A DNA stretch of 64,000 bases from Verrucomicrobiota bacterium. Lineage in GTDB: Bacteria > Verrucomicrobiota > Verrucomicrobiia > Opitutales > Opitutaceae. The position numbers and the translations under genes are program-made. Positions 25,852 through 34,353 of the stretch are shown piece by piece. Every line of letters starts with the position of its first letter. The stretch's first letter is position 1. The DNA is taken from NCBI GenBank assembly GCA_023433275.1, contig JAEZDN010000167.1, positions 1-64,000 of the forward strand, in the 5' to 3' direction. The notes beneath the pieces are model-generated. The model saw only the letters and a program-made list of their open reading frames with translations. It was not told the DNA's origin and searched no databases.

Positions 25852-26685
25852 TCAGAGCGTCGTCAGCGCGGCCAGCACCAGCTTCTCGAATGCGCCCGCC
25901 CCGCGGGCTGCGTTTTCGAGGGTGTGACTGTGGGTGAGGGTCTCGTCGGAAAGACCGGCGCCCATGTTGGTGATGCACGAGACGCCGGCGACCTTGAGGC
26001 CGCAATGCCGGGCGATGAGGCAGTCGGGCACGCTGGACATGCCGACGGCATCGGCGCCCCAGCCTTGGGCCATGCGGATCTCCGCCGGGGTTTCGAAGGA
26101 GGGACCGCGAAAGGCGACGTAAACGCCCTCGTGCAACGTGATGCCCTGCTGGGCCGCGGTGGCCTTGATCCGCGACCGGAGCGCGGGATCCCACGCGTCG
26201 GTCATGGAGAAAAACCGCGGGCCGAAGTCGTCGTCGTTGGGGCCGACGAGGGGATTGAGACCGAGGAAGTTGATGTGGTCGGTGATCAGCATCAGTTCAC
26301 TGACCTTGATGTGCGGGCGGAGGCTTCCGGCGGCGTTCGAGAGAAAGAGCGTTTCGACCCCGACGGCCTTCATGGCGCGAATCATCGTCTTCAGCGGATA
26401 CGCGTCGTCGGTTTCGTAGAAATGCTTTCGTCCATTCAGGACGACGACCGGCACGCCGTTGAGCCAGCCGATGATGAGCTGCCCGGCGTGGCCGGCGACC
26501 GTGAGGATGGGAAAGCCGGGCAAATCCTGATAGGCGAGTACGACGGGCTGTTCCACAAGGCGCGCGAGGCCGCCCAGGCCCGAGCCGAGGATGATCGCGA
26601 TGCGGGGGCGCAGCCCGTTGAGGGCGGCGGTGATCCTGGCAGCGGAGAGGCGGACATTCTCGAGGTGGGCGGCGGGCGCGGACAT
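25852..26685 (-). CDS. Purine-nucleoside phosphorylase (trimeric PNP family)
   Basis: The 277-residue product phosphorolyses purine (deoxy)nucleosides to the base and (deoxy)ribose 1-phosphate. Family motifs in order: IILGSGLGGLARLV (phosphate loop), GRKHFYE, FLSNAAGSLRPHIKVSELML, DHINFLG, the base-binding region AFRGPSFETPAEIRM with the conserved Glu, and GMSSVPDCLIARHCGLKVAG followed by SCITNMGAG. Length matches the trimeric class (PunA/DeoD2 type). The ATG at 26685 begins MSAPAAHLENVR. It is probably part of nucleoside salvage together with the pyrimidine phosphorylase at 49177. Confidence 0.94.
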   Translation of the reverse strand: MSAPAAHLENVRLSAARITAALNGLRPRIAIILGSGLGGLARLVEQPVVLAYQDLPGFPILTVAGHAGQLIIGWLNGVPVVVLNGRKHFYETDDAYPLKTMIRAMKAVGVETLFLSNAAGSLRPHIKVSELMLITDHINFLGLNPLVGPNDDDFGPRFFSMTDAWDPALRSRIKATAAQQGITLHEGVYVAFRGPSFETPAEIRMAQGWGADAVGMSSVPDCLIARHCGLKVAGVSCITNMGAGLSDETLTHSHTLENAARGAGAFEKLVLAALTTL

Positions 26686-26790
26686 GTGGGTGAGATTGGA
26701 GGAAAGGTCCGGTCACACAAGCCCGGGCGGAGCGATGGGAATCATGGCCTCACGCGGAGGGCCAGGGGACGGCAGTGGCATGGCAGTTGA

Positions 26791-26947
26791 ACCACAGATG
26801 AACACAGATAAACACGAATGGGGACTGAGGTGGCGTCATCAGTGAACCCCAACTTCATCTCGCTGAACGGTGAAAACACTACCAGCGCGAGCTCTTAACC
26901 GGTGTAAGCCATTCTGATCTGTACTGCTCTGTGTCTATTTGTGGTTT
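26791..26947. repeat. Inverted pair of ACCACAGATGAACACAGAT-type repeats
   Basis: ACCACAGATGAACACAGATA at 26791 is matched in inverse orientation by CTCTGTGTCTATTTGTGGTT ending near 26946. This A+T-rich motif is a familiar dispersed intergenic sequence in Verrucomicrobiota and Planctomycetota. It opens a 700-base gene-free stretch. Confidence 0.65.
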
Positions 26948-26980
26948 CCTCTGAATTGATCCGGTTAAGACCCTTCCCAG

Positions 26981-27140
26981 CGTCATCCTGAACGCAGTGA
27001 AGGATCCGGATCCACGGAGTCGGTGCACGTCTGTCCTTTTCCTTGGATCCTTCGCTTCGCTCAGGATGACGGTGGCGGGGGTTTCCACTCTCCAGCGTTC
27101 ATCTCCGCTCATGGTGCAGCCGCCCAGCGGTTGCTTCCGG
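26981..27140. repeat. Dispersed ~170-bp repeat, copy 1 (GTCATCCTGAACGCAGTGAAG)
   Basis: The unit begins GTCATCCTGAACGCAGTGAA, has CACGGAGTCGGTGCACGT, the inverted arm GATCCTTCGCTTCGCTCAGG, GGTGGCGGG, CTCTCCAGCGTTCATCTCCG and CCGCCCAGCGGTTGCTTCCG. The same order of segments is found at 50681 and 54210, so the conserved unit is much longer than its palindromic core. No coding capacity is evident. Confidence 0.85.
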
Positions 27141-27262
27141 TCGCAGCCGGAACGATGCAGTAAGAATGCGATTCCGCTGGGTGCGCGGTCGAACTGTTCG
27201 GGTGGAGGGGCGAGGCTCGTCCACGCCCTCGGTTCCCGCAGCGAGAAAAGGGAGCGGTCAGC
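27141..27262. repeat. Dispersed repeat, inverted copy at 60839-60960
   Basis: The stretch containing TCGTCCACGCCCTCGGTTCC and CGCAGCGAGAAAAGGG, preceded by GATGCAGTAAGAATGCGATT, matches the reverse complement of 60839-60960, with the same order of segments. The central 30 or so bases appear identical. It directly follows the 170-bp repeat. Confidence 0.8.
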
Positions 27263-27370
27263 CTCGCCCCACCACCCAACTGCATGATTCCGGCTCAGGA
27301 TGAGGGCGGCGGGTATTTGTGTTTCCCAGGTTCATCCGCTCCCCAGGCGAGCCGGGTGGCGCGGACGGGA

Positions 27371-27395
27371 CCGGGGCGGGGGCGCCCCGGCTCCA
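27371..27395. repeat. REP-like palindrome, GGAG-headed
   Basis: Identical over 25 bases to the in-frame copy at 15052-15076. It lies 10 bases after the stop of the serine hydrolase gene and could serve as its 3' transcript hairpin. Confidence 0.65.
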
Positions 27396-27404
27396 ACGTG
27401 AAAC

Positions 27405-28928
27405 TTACAGCGCCTTGCCGACGAGCGGCGGCTGTTTGGTGTTGCCGAAACCGACGTTCGTTTCGCGCTCGATGGTGAGCGTGTCGCCGGCGAACTTGAG
27501 GCGGAATGTCGCGATGAACGGGGTGCGATACTGCGCCAATTGAAGCGTGTAGGTGTCCTCGGCAGACCAGGCACCGGAGATCGCCACGGGTTGCTTGCTC
27601 CCGGGCGTCAGGGGAAACGTGCCGCGAACCCATTCGTTGCGTCCGGCGGTGAATGATTCGTCCTGGCCGAAGATCCGGGATTTCACCTGCACGGTGCCGT
27701 CGGGCGCGATGTCCAGGGTGACGTTCTCGAGCGCGCCGGGATTTTCCTCGAAGGTGAACTTCCTTCCGGAAATCCGGCTGGCCAGCGGACTGGTTGCGGC
27801 GCCGGTGGTGACGGGGAGGGCGAGCCCGGCTAGGCGTTTGCGCAGGGCGGCGAGGGCGGCGGGATTTTCCGGGAGCGGCGCGGCGCGGAGTTCGGGGAGA
27901 AGTTTGGACCAGAGCATTTTCATGATCCCGCCCATGTCGCGAGTGCCGCTGTTGATGGCGATCACGGTGTCGTGTTCGGGAATGACGATCACGTACTGGC
28001 CGAACGCGCCGTCGGCGCGGTAGAAACCGGGAATGCATCGCCAGAATTGAAAGCCATAACCCTGGTCCCAATCGCTCTCGGGGTTGCTGCCGTTGGAAAC
28101 CTGTCTCGAGGTGGCGAGGTCGATCCATTCGGCCGGCACGAGGCGCTGGCCGTTCCACTCGCCGCGTTGGAGGAGAAGCTGGCCGAACTTCGCGATGTCC
28201 TCGGTGCGGAGGTGCAGGCCCGAGCCGCCAAAACTATAGCCCTCCGGAGTGGCGTCCCATTCGGGTGTCGGGATGCCGAGCGGTTCGAACAGGCGCGGGA
28301 CCAGGTAATCGCGCAGGGTCTGGCCCGTGACCTTCTGGACGGTGGCCGACAGCATGAACGTGGCGGGCGTGTTGTAATAGAAGAGGGTGCCCGGTTTTTG
28401 GGTCACGGGGGCCGCGAGAAATTGCCGCGTGCCCGTTTTGTCGGCGGCCATCACGTTGATCTTGTCCACGTCCTCCTTGTGCTGGCCGGTGGACATCATG
28501 AGGAGGTCGCGCAGGCGGAGGTTTTTCTGGTTTTCCGAGGGATTCGCGGGCATCTCGTCGGCGAAGTACTGCGAGAGCTTGTCGTGGATATTGATCTTCC
28601 CCTCGGCCTGCAGCATGCCGATGGCGGTCGAGGTGAAGCTCTTGCTCAGGGAGAACAGCATGTGGGGCTCGTTCGCCGAGTAGGGCGCCCACCAGCCCTC
28701 GGCGACGACGTTCCCGCCGCGGAGGATCATGATGCCGTGGAGCCCGTAGGCGCGGGCGTCGGCCTCATCGAGGAGAGCCTGGATGCCGGCTGAGGAAATG
28801 CCTTGGGACTCGGGCGTGGCGCGTGGCAGCGACGCGGCGGGCGGGCGGGTGTCGGCGGCGGACAGCGGCTGGAGCAGGAGCAAGGCGGCCACGAGGGCGC
28901 CGAGGCGGGGCAGGGCGGGGTATTTCAT
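27405..28928 (-). CDS. Exported serine hydrolase of the beta-lactamase/PBP4-like family
   Basis: The 507-residue product has a signal peptide (MKYPALPRLGALVAALLLLQ..SAAD) and a class C beta-lactamase-like domain: the active-site tetrad SLSK in MLFSLSKSFTSTAIGM, the YNT motif in FYYNTPATFML (equivalent of Y-x-N), and a C-terminal GxG-type region. An additional C-terminal domain of about 120 residues (from GRKFTFEENPGALENV) is lipocalin-like, as in DUF3471-type extensions. Such enzymes act as esterases or D-Ala-D-Ala peptidases; resistance activity is not implied. It is monocistronic, flanked by REPs. Confidence 0.88.
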   Translation of the reverse strand: MKYPALPRLGALVAALLLLQPLSAADTRPPAASLPRATPESQGISSAGIQALLDEADARAYGLHGIMILRGGNVVAEGWWAPYSANEPHMLFSLSKSFTSTAIGMLQAEGKINIHDKLSQYFADEMPANPSENQKNLRLRDLLMMSTGQHKEDVDKINVMAADKTGTRQFLAAPVTQKPGTLFYYNTPATFMLSATVQKVTGQTLRDYLVPRLFEPLGIPTPEWDATPEGYSFGGSGLHLRTEDIAKFGQLLLQRGEWNGQRLVPAEWIDLATSRQVSNGSNPESDWDQGYGFQFWRCIPGFYRADGAFGQYVIVIPEHDTVIAINSGTRDMGGIMKMLWSKLLPELRAAPLPENPAALAALRKRLAGLALPVTTGAATSPLASRISGRKFTFEENPGALENVTLDIAPDGTVQVKSRIFGQDESFTAGRNEWVRGTFPLTPGSKQPVAISGAWSAEDTYTLQLAQYRTPFIATFRLKFAGDTLTIERETNVGFGNTKQPPLVGKAL

Positions 28929-29033
28929 GCGGGGTAGGCCCTGAGAACTATCGCCGAATGGTCGGAACGCAAACAGCCGATGGCGACACCTCCGGTTCGC
29001 TTGCGCTCACGTTGGACTGTCGCGTGCGCGGGG

Positions 29034-29108
29034 GTAGGAGCCTGTTCACAGGCGACAGGTCGCGGGACCGCGGCAGGGTGGTCGAATCGCCTTCAAGAAG
29101 GCTCCCAT
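29034..29108. repeat. REP pair, GTAGGAGCCTG family
   Basis: GTAGGAGCCTGTTCACAGGC opens the element and ATCGCCTTCAAGAAGGCTCC closes it. It lies about 100 bases before the moxR start, between divergent genes. The right half is degenerate. Confidence 0.7.
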
Positions 29109-29211
29109 AGCGGAGCATACCGTGGATCGCTGGTCCGGAGGGACGGCTCGAATCCCTGCGATCACGGGGAATGCGTTTGCGATGGAAGGGCGCATTCCTA
29201 CTTTGCGGATC

Positions 29212-30183
29212 ATGAGTGATTTTGCCCACACCGCTGAAGTCGCCGCCATGCGCGACGCGTTGGCCCGGCTCAAGGCGAACATGCGCCTGACGATCAAGGG
29301 CAAGGATGATGTCATCGACCAGGCGCTCGTGTGCCTGCTGGGGGCCGGCCACCTCTTGATCGAGGATCTCCCTGGCGTGGGAAAGACCACGCTGGCGTAC
29401 TCGTTGGCGCGCTCGATGGACTGTGCCTTCTCGCGCATCCAGTTCACGAGCGACCTGTTGCCGACGGATGTGACGGGCGTGTCGATCTATGACGAGACCG
29501 TGAAGGAGTTCGTCTTCAAGTCCGGTCCGGTGTTCGCCAACGTGGTGCTGGCGGACGAGATCAACCGCGCGACGCCCAAGACGCAGTCGGCGTTGCTGGA
29601 GGTGATGGATCGCAGCAAGGTGACGGTGGATGGCGAGGCGCATGCGGTGGGATCGCCCTTCATGGTGGTGGCCACGCAGAACCCGGTGGATTACGAGGGC
29701 ACGTTTCCGCTGCCGGAGAGCCAGATGGACCGATTCCTGATGCGCCTGCAGATGGGCTATCCGCAACCCGGCGACGAGATGGAGATCTTGCGCGCGCCGC
29801 GGCTTGGTTATGATGCCATCGCGTTGAACCCGGTGGTGACGCGTTCGGACATCCTGCAAATGCAGGCGCTGGCCGGGAAAGTCTTTGTCGAGGACAGCGT
29901 GCTGGAGTACATCCTGAAGATCATCACGGCCACGCGGACGGAGGTGGAGTTCAAGGCCGGGACGAGCGTGCGCGGCGGTCTGGCGCTGCGCATCGCGGCG
30001 CAGGCGCGAGCGTTGCTGCAGGGGCGCGATTTCGTGATCCCGGAGGACATCCAGGAAATGGCCGGCCCGGTGCTGGCCCACCGGCTCTCGCTCGCTCGCC
30101 AGACCTCGGATGCGATGGAGGAGCGGCGGACCGTGCTCGCCGCGTTGAAGCGGATCATCGCAGCGGTACCGGTGCCGGAGTAG
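29212..30183 (+). CDS. MoxR family AAA+ ATPase
   Basis: The 323-residue product has the MoxR pattern: Walker A LPGVGKTTLAYSLA (Lys about residue 58), the GVSIYDE segment, Walker B NVVLADEINRATPKTQSALL, the sensor VVATQNPVDYEGTFPLPE with QMDRF, and the C-terminal lid (SVRGGLALRIAAQARALL). MoxR ATPases act as chaperones, usually with DUF58/VWA partners, in assembly or activation of envelope proteins. The ATG at 29212 (MSDFAHTAEV) is preferred; 30 more codons upstream have no family match. Followed by DUF58 and transglutaminase genes, the classical three-gene set. Confidence 0.93.
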   Translation: MSDFAHTAEVAAMRDALARLKANMRLTIKGKDDVIDQALVCLLGAGHLLIEDLPGVGKTTLAYSLARSMDCAFSRIQFTSDLLPTDVTGVSIYDETVKEFVFKSGPVFANVVLADEINRATPKTQSALLEVMDRSKVTVDGEAHAVGSPFMVVATQNPVDYEGTFPLPESQMDRFLMRLQMGYPQPGDEMEILRAPRLGYDAIALNPVVTRSDILQMQALAGKVFVEDSVLEYILKIITATRTEVEFKAGTSVRGGLALRIAAQARALLQGRDFVIPEDIQEMAGPVLAHRLSLARQTSDAMEERRTVLAALKRIIAAVPVPE

Positions 30184-30184
30184 A

Positions 30185-30252
30185 GATCATTCTCGTTCCC
30201 TTGATTCCAATTGGAATCAAGGGGGTTCGAAAACCAGGGAACGAGAAAGATC
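30185..30252 (+). promoter_or_regulatory. Nested palindrome between moxR and DUF58 genes
   Basis: CCCTTGATTCC/GGAATCAAGGG around AATT forms a perfect 26-base palindrome (30198-30223). An outer arm GATCATTCTCGTTCCC (30185-30200) pairs with GGGAACGAGAAAGATC (30237-30252) with one mismatch; the arms share three bases with the inner palindrome, so the two structures are alternatives. It fills most of the 97-base gap and could be an operator, an attenuator or a mobile palindrome. Confidence 0.6.
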
Positions 30253-30280
30253 ACGATAACGAGAACGAGGTGAAACGCAT

Positions 30281-31585
30281 TTGTCCGTCATGAACACCAT
30301 CGCGACCACGAGCCCGGCCCCGGCCTGGGACGGACCCGGCGCGCGCAAGGCGGAGCGGCGCGCGCTGACCTGGCACACGGTGCTGTGGGCGCTGATATTC
30401 CCCAAGAAGCGCCATCGCATCGCCCTGACGGTCCCGGGCTTGTTTCTGATGGCGCTCGCGATGGGCATCGGCATCGCCGCGTACAACACGTCGAGCAACA
30501 TCCTGTTCATCACCCTGTCGCTCCTGCTGGCGTGCCTGTTGCTAAGCGGGCTGTTGTCGTGGTTCAACTTCATGGACCTGAGCTGGCGGTTGCGCCGACC
30601 CGGCTCGTGGCGCGTGGGCCACGATGCGCTTGTCTCGGTGGAGGTGCGGAACGGCAAGCGCTGGTTGCCGACCTACAGCCTGTGGTTTGAACTGGTCACG
30701 CAGCCGCGGCGCATTCCGGAACCCGAACGTGATGGGCGGGAGCTGAAGCTGCGCGAGGTCCTGGCGGCCGCGGAAAAGCATATCACGCGGGGGCAAGTGC
30801 ACCTGCGCGAGCGGATCGAGCCCGGCGGCGAGGCCGTGCTTGAATGGGGCGTGAAGCCCGCGCGGCGCGGCGAAGCCTGCGTGCAGCTGGCGTCCGTGGG
30901 TTCCCTGTTCCCCTTTGGTTTCCTGCGGAAGAACCTGGGGACCGAGGCCAGCCAGCCGGTGCTCGTGTGGCCGGCGCAGGTGGAGTATGAATGGACCGGC
31001 GGCATGGCGGCGCAGGCGGGCTCGACGGGGCGCCGCACATCGCGCGTGGGGGCGGGCGAGGATTTGCTGGCGCTGCGGCAATACCAGCGCGGCGACTCGC
31101 ATCGCCTGATCCACTGGAAGGCCAGTGCCCGGCTCGGGCAGCTGATGATCCGTCAGTTCGCGGCGGAGAGCCACGACGGGTATGTGTTGAGCGTTGATGC
31201 GGGCGCCGACCTGTGGCCGCGGCCCGAGCAGTTTGAGCTCTTGTGCAGCCTCGCGGGGACTTTGGCCGAGGATCTCTTTGCCGCGGGCCGCTTGCGCGCG
31301 GTGGGGGTGGCGGGCGGGGCATGGCTGGAAACGCGACGGTTGCGGGATCTCGAGGCGTGGCTCGACGAACTGGCGCGGCTGGAGCCGGTGACATCGGGCA
31401 GGGCGAATTCTCCGGTTGAGCCGTTTCGACCAACGCAAGTGTCTGGGTCGGTCGCGGGGTCGCGGCTCGTCAAGGACGACTCGCCCTACCTGAGGAAGAG
31501 CAATCAAAACGTCATCACCTTCGCGCCCGATGGCGCGCGGGGCGTGGCGGCATTCATCAATGGCCGCAAGACCGCGTCAGCTTAA
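30281..31585 (+). CDS. DUF58 domain-containing membrane protein
   Basis: The 434-residue product starts at TTG 30281, about 10 bases after an AACGAGG ribosome-binding sequence, or at ATG 30290 (431 residues). Two membrane helices follow (VPGLFLMALAMGIGIAAYNT, ILFITLSLLLACLLLSGLLS), then a soluble beta-rich region and the DUF58 core signature GEDLLALRQYQRGDSHRLIH followed by WKASARLGQLMIRQF. DUF58 proteins resemble VWA domains and work with MoxR ATPases. The end overlaps the transglutaminase start by 26 bases, so translation is coupled. Confidence 0.92.
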   Translation: MSVMNTIATTSPAPAWDGPGARKAERRALTWHTVLWALIFPKKRHRIALTVPGLFLMALAMGIGIAAYNTSSNILFITLSLLLACLLLSGLLSWFNFMDLSWRLRRPGSWRVGHDALVSVEVRNGKRWLPTYSLWFELVTQPRRIPEPERDGRELKLREVLAAAEKHITRGQVHLRERIEPGGEAVLEWGVKPARRGEACVQLASVGSLFPFGFLRKNLGTEASQPVLVWPAQVEYEWTGGMAAQAGSTGRRTSRVGAGEDLLALRQYQRGDSHRLIHWKASARLGQLMIRQFAAESHDGYVLSVDAGADLWPRPEQFELLCSLAGTLAEDLFAAGRLRAVGVAGGAWLETRRLRDLEAWLDELARLEPVTSGRANSPVEPFRPTQVSGSVAGSRLVKDDSPYLRKSNQNVITFAPDGARGVAAFINGRKTASA

Positions 31586-33785
31586 CCTCGACGAGCTCCT
31601 GCGCCTGAAGTGGCTGCTCGGCGGCAGCACGGCGCTGGTGTCGGTGTGGACGGTCTTCTTCCTCGACATCGAGGCCCTGGGCCTGGTGGCCGTCGCGAGT
31701 GGATTGATCCTTGTCACGCTGGCGTGGCCGGGGCTGGTCGCGCGGGTTCCGGCGGTGGCATGGAAGGCGGCGGTGCCGGTGATCATCGCGGCGGGCGCGG
31801 CGGATTTCTATTTCAGCGCCGATACGCTGCCGGTGCTGATTCGCGTCGCGATGATGCTGGTGCTTTACCGCGCCGTGGCCCAGCGGCGGAAGCGCGAGGA
31901 TTTGCAGCTGCTGGTGCTCGGGTTGTTCCTGATCGTGGTGGCCGGGGTGCTGACCGTGACGATCGAGTTCGCGTTCATGCTGCTGCTGTTCACGGCGTGT
32001 GCGCTGGGCTTCCTGTTCGCGATCAACCTGGTGGATGCGGCGGCCGCGGGGACGGTGCGCACGGCGGACGCGGAAACGGCCTGGATGCGGCTGGGTTGGC
32101 GGACATTCCTGGCCCGGCTGCGGGCGGCCACCGACTGGCGTCTGCTGGCGTTCGCGAGCATGTTGTTCGTCGCGGTGGTCGGCATGTCCGGCCTGCTGTT
32201 CATGGTGATCCCGCGCTTCGAGCTGGGGAGCGGGTTCTTTCTGGATCGCTACATCACGCGGCAGAGCCGCTCGGGGTTCACCGACACGGTGCGGTTCGGC
32301 GACGTGACGGAATTGATCAAGGACGACAGCGTGGCGATGCGGGTGGATCTCACCGATGCGACGGACATCACGGGGAATCCCTATTGGCGGCTGGTGGTGC
32401 TGGATGAGTACACGCCGGAGGGATTCAAGGTGTCGGCGGGATTCAAGAACGAGCTCATGCAAAACGAGCGGGTGGTGCAGCAGGTGCAGGGACGGCCCGC
32501 AGGGCGCAAGGTGGACGCAGTCGGTGGCGAGTGGACGTTCTATGTCGAACCGGGAGTCAGCCGTTATCTGCCTTTGCCGGGGAGTTTCAGGACGTTGCGG
32601 CTGCGGGATCGCACCGCTCTTCAGACAATCCTTGGAGCGCGGGTCGTGGCCCTGCGCACGGAGCCGATGAAAATGACCGCCTTCCAACTCGACGGCGTGG
32701 AATTGGGCGCGTCACTGATTGATGCCCGTACCCCGCTGTTGATTGAGGAGGTCCGAAGCGGCGGAGGGCGGCGTCCCGGGGGGCGTTATGATCCCGCGTT
32801 GTTGCTGCAGGGCCCAGCGGGCGCGCAGAACGAGGCGGTGCTGCGGCGGATCGTCGGGGAGATCACCGGCGGGGAGGAACTTTCCGCGGAGGAGTTCGGA
32901 CGCCGCGCGACGCAGTGGCTGCAGGACCGGCATGCTTATGCGCTGTCGGTGCGGATTCCAGCGGGTGCGGGTCGGGACGACCTGGTGCGCTGGCTCGATT
33001 CGAATGAACCCGGGTTCTGCGAGTATTTTGCCGCGGGCTTCACGGTGCTGGCGCGCGCGGCGGGGTTTCCGGCGCGGGTGGTGGCCGGTTTCCACGGTGG
33101 CTCCCTCAATGCGTTCGAGAATTACTTCATGGTGAAGAATTCGGATGCGCATGCGTGGGCGGAGATTCATGACGGTGGCAACCAATGGCTGCGGGTGGAT
33201 GCGACGCCGGGCAACGCGGGTGCGGCGCTGGCGGCGGAGGCAGGCGGCGGGCAGGCGCAGGACAGCAGCTGGGGGGCGCGGATGGACAGCTTGCGGGTGC
33301 TCTGGTACCGGCGGATCGTCAATTTCGATTCCCGCCAGCAGGTGCAAATGCTCGAGCAGGTGAAGACGCTCACGAGCGGCTCGAGCGCGGCGATTCGAGC
33401 GCGGCTGGATGAGTTTGCGAAGCGACTGAAGGCATGGATCGGGCGCCCATGGGATTTAAAACGAGTAGGGCGGCTGGTGGCGGCGGCGTTGGTCTTGGTG
33501 GCGGCGGGGTGGATCCTATTGCGCGCCGGCCAGGCCGGCTGGCGGCGCTGGCGCGGGCGGCACCGGGTGGGCGGGATTGACCCCGTGCGGCAGAACGCGG
33601 GAAGGTGGCTCGGCCGCCTGCGCGGCGCGGAGCGCGGCGGACGGTGGACCGAGGACGGGGAACCGATCTTTACCGCGGTGCGCGAGGACCTGAGGCGCTT
33701 GCGCTACGGGCGCCGGGAGACGTGGCCGGAGCCCCGCGCGGTGTTCCGGCGGGCGAAACAGGCGCGACGGGCGGTGCGAAGGTAG
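31560..33785 (+). CDS. Transglutaminase-like protein (DUF3488/TgpA family) with membrane domain
   Basis: The product has 741 residues from ATG 31560; the frame allows 10 more. An N-terminal bundle of about six or seven helices (DUF3488/TgpA_N type) is followed by a periplasmic transglutaminase core with the triad Cys487 (NEPGFCEYFAAGFTVLAR), His531 (DAHAWAEI) and Asp547 (WLRVDATPG), then a last membrane helix (LVAAALVLVAAGWILL) and a C-terminal cytoplasmic DUF4129-like segment. It completes the MoxR-DUF58-transglutaminase operon, which in Pseudomonas (TgpA) is essential for envelope integrity. The true substrate is unknown. Confidence 0.92.
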   Translation: MAARPRQLNLDELLRLKWLLGGSTALVSVWTVFFLDIEALGLVAVASGLILVTLAWPGLVARVPAVAWKAAVPVIIAAGAADFYFSADTLPVLIRVAMMLVLYRAVAQRRKREDLQLLVLGLFLIVVAGVLTVTIEFAFMLLLFTACALGFLFAINLVDAAAAGTVRTADAETAWMRLGWRTFLARLRAATDWRLLAFASMLFVAVVGMSGLLFMVIPRFELGSGFFLDRYITRQSRSGFTDTVRFGDVTELIKDDSVAMRVDLTDATDITGNPYWRLVVLDEYTPEGFKVSAGFKNELMQNERVVQQVQGRPAGRKVDAVGGEWTFYVEPGVSRYLPLPGSFRTLRLRDRTALQTILGARVVALRTEPMKMTAFQLDGVELGASLIDARTPLLIEEVRSGGGRRPGGRYDPALLLQGPAGAQNEAVLRRIVGEITGGEELSAEEFGRRATQWLQDRHAYALSVRIPAGAGRDDLVRWLDSNEPGFCEYFAAGFTVLARAAGFPARVVAGFHGGSLNAFENYFMVKNSDAHAWAEIHDGGNQWLRVDATPGNAGAALAAEAGGGQAQDSSWGARMDSLRVLWYRRIVNFDSRQQVQMLEQVKTLTSGSSAAIRARLDEFAKRLKAWIGRPWDLKRVGRLVAAALVLVAAGWILLRAGQAGWRRWRGRHRVGGIDPVRQNAGRWLGRLRGAERGGRWTEDGEPIFTAVREDLRRLRYGRRETWPEPRAVFRRAKQARRAVRR

Positions 33786-33911
33786 GGCGCGGACTCCGCT
33801 CCGCGCCGAGGCGGCGAGCGGAGTCGCCGCCCTACCTTTTGCGAACGAGGCGGCGAGCGGAGGCGCCGTCCTACCTTTTGCGCCGATGCGGCGAGCGGAG
33901 GCGCCGTCCGG
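33782..33911. repeat. REP cluster at the 3' side of the RAYT gene
   Basis: A GTAG-headed palindrome, GTAGGGCGCGGACTCCGCTC then CGCGCC (33782-33807), is the exact inverse of those at 34367-34392 and 34487-34512. It is followed by three related tandem units beginning GCGGCGAGCGGAG at 33811, 33850 and 33888 (spacing 39 and 38), each closed by GCCG-CCTACC-like sequence and separated by TTTTGCG. The last unit is cut. The cluster begins inside the stop codon of the transglutaminase gene. Confidence 0.88.
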
Positions 33912-33915
33912 TCGA

Positions 33916-34353
33916 TTACGGTTCCCAGACGTATGGCCAGAGTTCGGGTGATGGGACTAACCCTGCGCGCACAGGATTTTGTCTGATATAGTCAGCCTTC
34001 TCCTCGTGGCTCTCGTCAGTTCTAAGCCGATGATCGAAATAGTCCCGCTGCCATTCGATGCCGTGATGTTTCGATAGATAGTGCTTCCATGAACGAATGA
34101 CTTGCGACATCGACTCCACTTTCTGAAATGAGAGCAGGGCATGGAGGTGGTCGGGCATCAGGAGCAGGAGATGCACATGCCAGCGACCGATGGTATGATA
34201 ATACTCCGCGGCGCTGAGAACAGCCTGCCCGGCAACGGGCTGGCAGAGCTGGTTTTTGCCTCGCTGCTGCGTGCAGATGGTAACAAAGAAGATCGGACTG
34301 CCTTTGAGCCATCCCGGGACAGTGTGCGGCAGGGTTTTGCGCTCGGGAGGCAT
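33916..34353 (-). CDS. REP-associated tyrosine transposase (RAYT, Y1/TnpA_REP-type)
   Basis: The 145-residue product fits the Y1_Tnp (IS200-like) fold: HUH-type motif in LLLMPDHLHALLSF (H-x-H), an upstream WHVHLLL, a start MPPERKTLPHTVP with IFFVTICTQQRG, and a C-terminal catalytic-helix region HEEKADYIRQNPVRAGL, where the Tyr of KADYIRQNP is the expected nucleophile. RAYTs are single-copy domesticated relatives of IS200 transposases that bind and nick REP hairpins headed by GTAG. The gene is bracketed by such REPs. Its G+C is lower than the neighbours (30 of 60 bases at 34081-34140). It lies leftward, after mrdA. Confidence 0.9.
   Translation of the reverse strand: MPPERKTLPHTVPGWLKGSPIFFVTICTQQRGKNQLCQPVAGQAVLSAAEYYHTIGRWHVHLLLLMPDHLHALLSFQKVESMSQVIRSWKHYLSKHHGIEWQRDYFDHRLRTDESHEEKADYIRQNPVRAGLVPSPELWPYVWEP

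Noticed and set aside
27405..28928. Antibiotic-resistance beta-lactamase
   Set aside because: It has the class C-like SxxK and YxN, but the extra C-terminal lipocalin-like domain and long length fit esterase/peptidase members of the family; resistance cannot be claimed.
33811..33911. CRISPR-like array (three units of 38-39 bp)
   Set aside because: The units are near-identical over their full length with no variable spacers, are palindromic, and no cas gene is near. They are REPs.
33916..34353. A complete IS200/IS605 insertion sequence
   Set aside because: No tnpB-like gene, and the palindromes at the ends are multi-copy REPs with GTAG heads rather than simple IS ends. A RAYT module explains it better.
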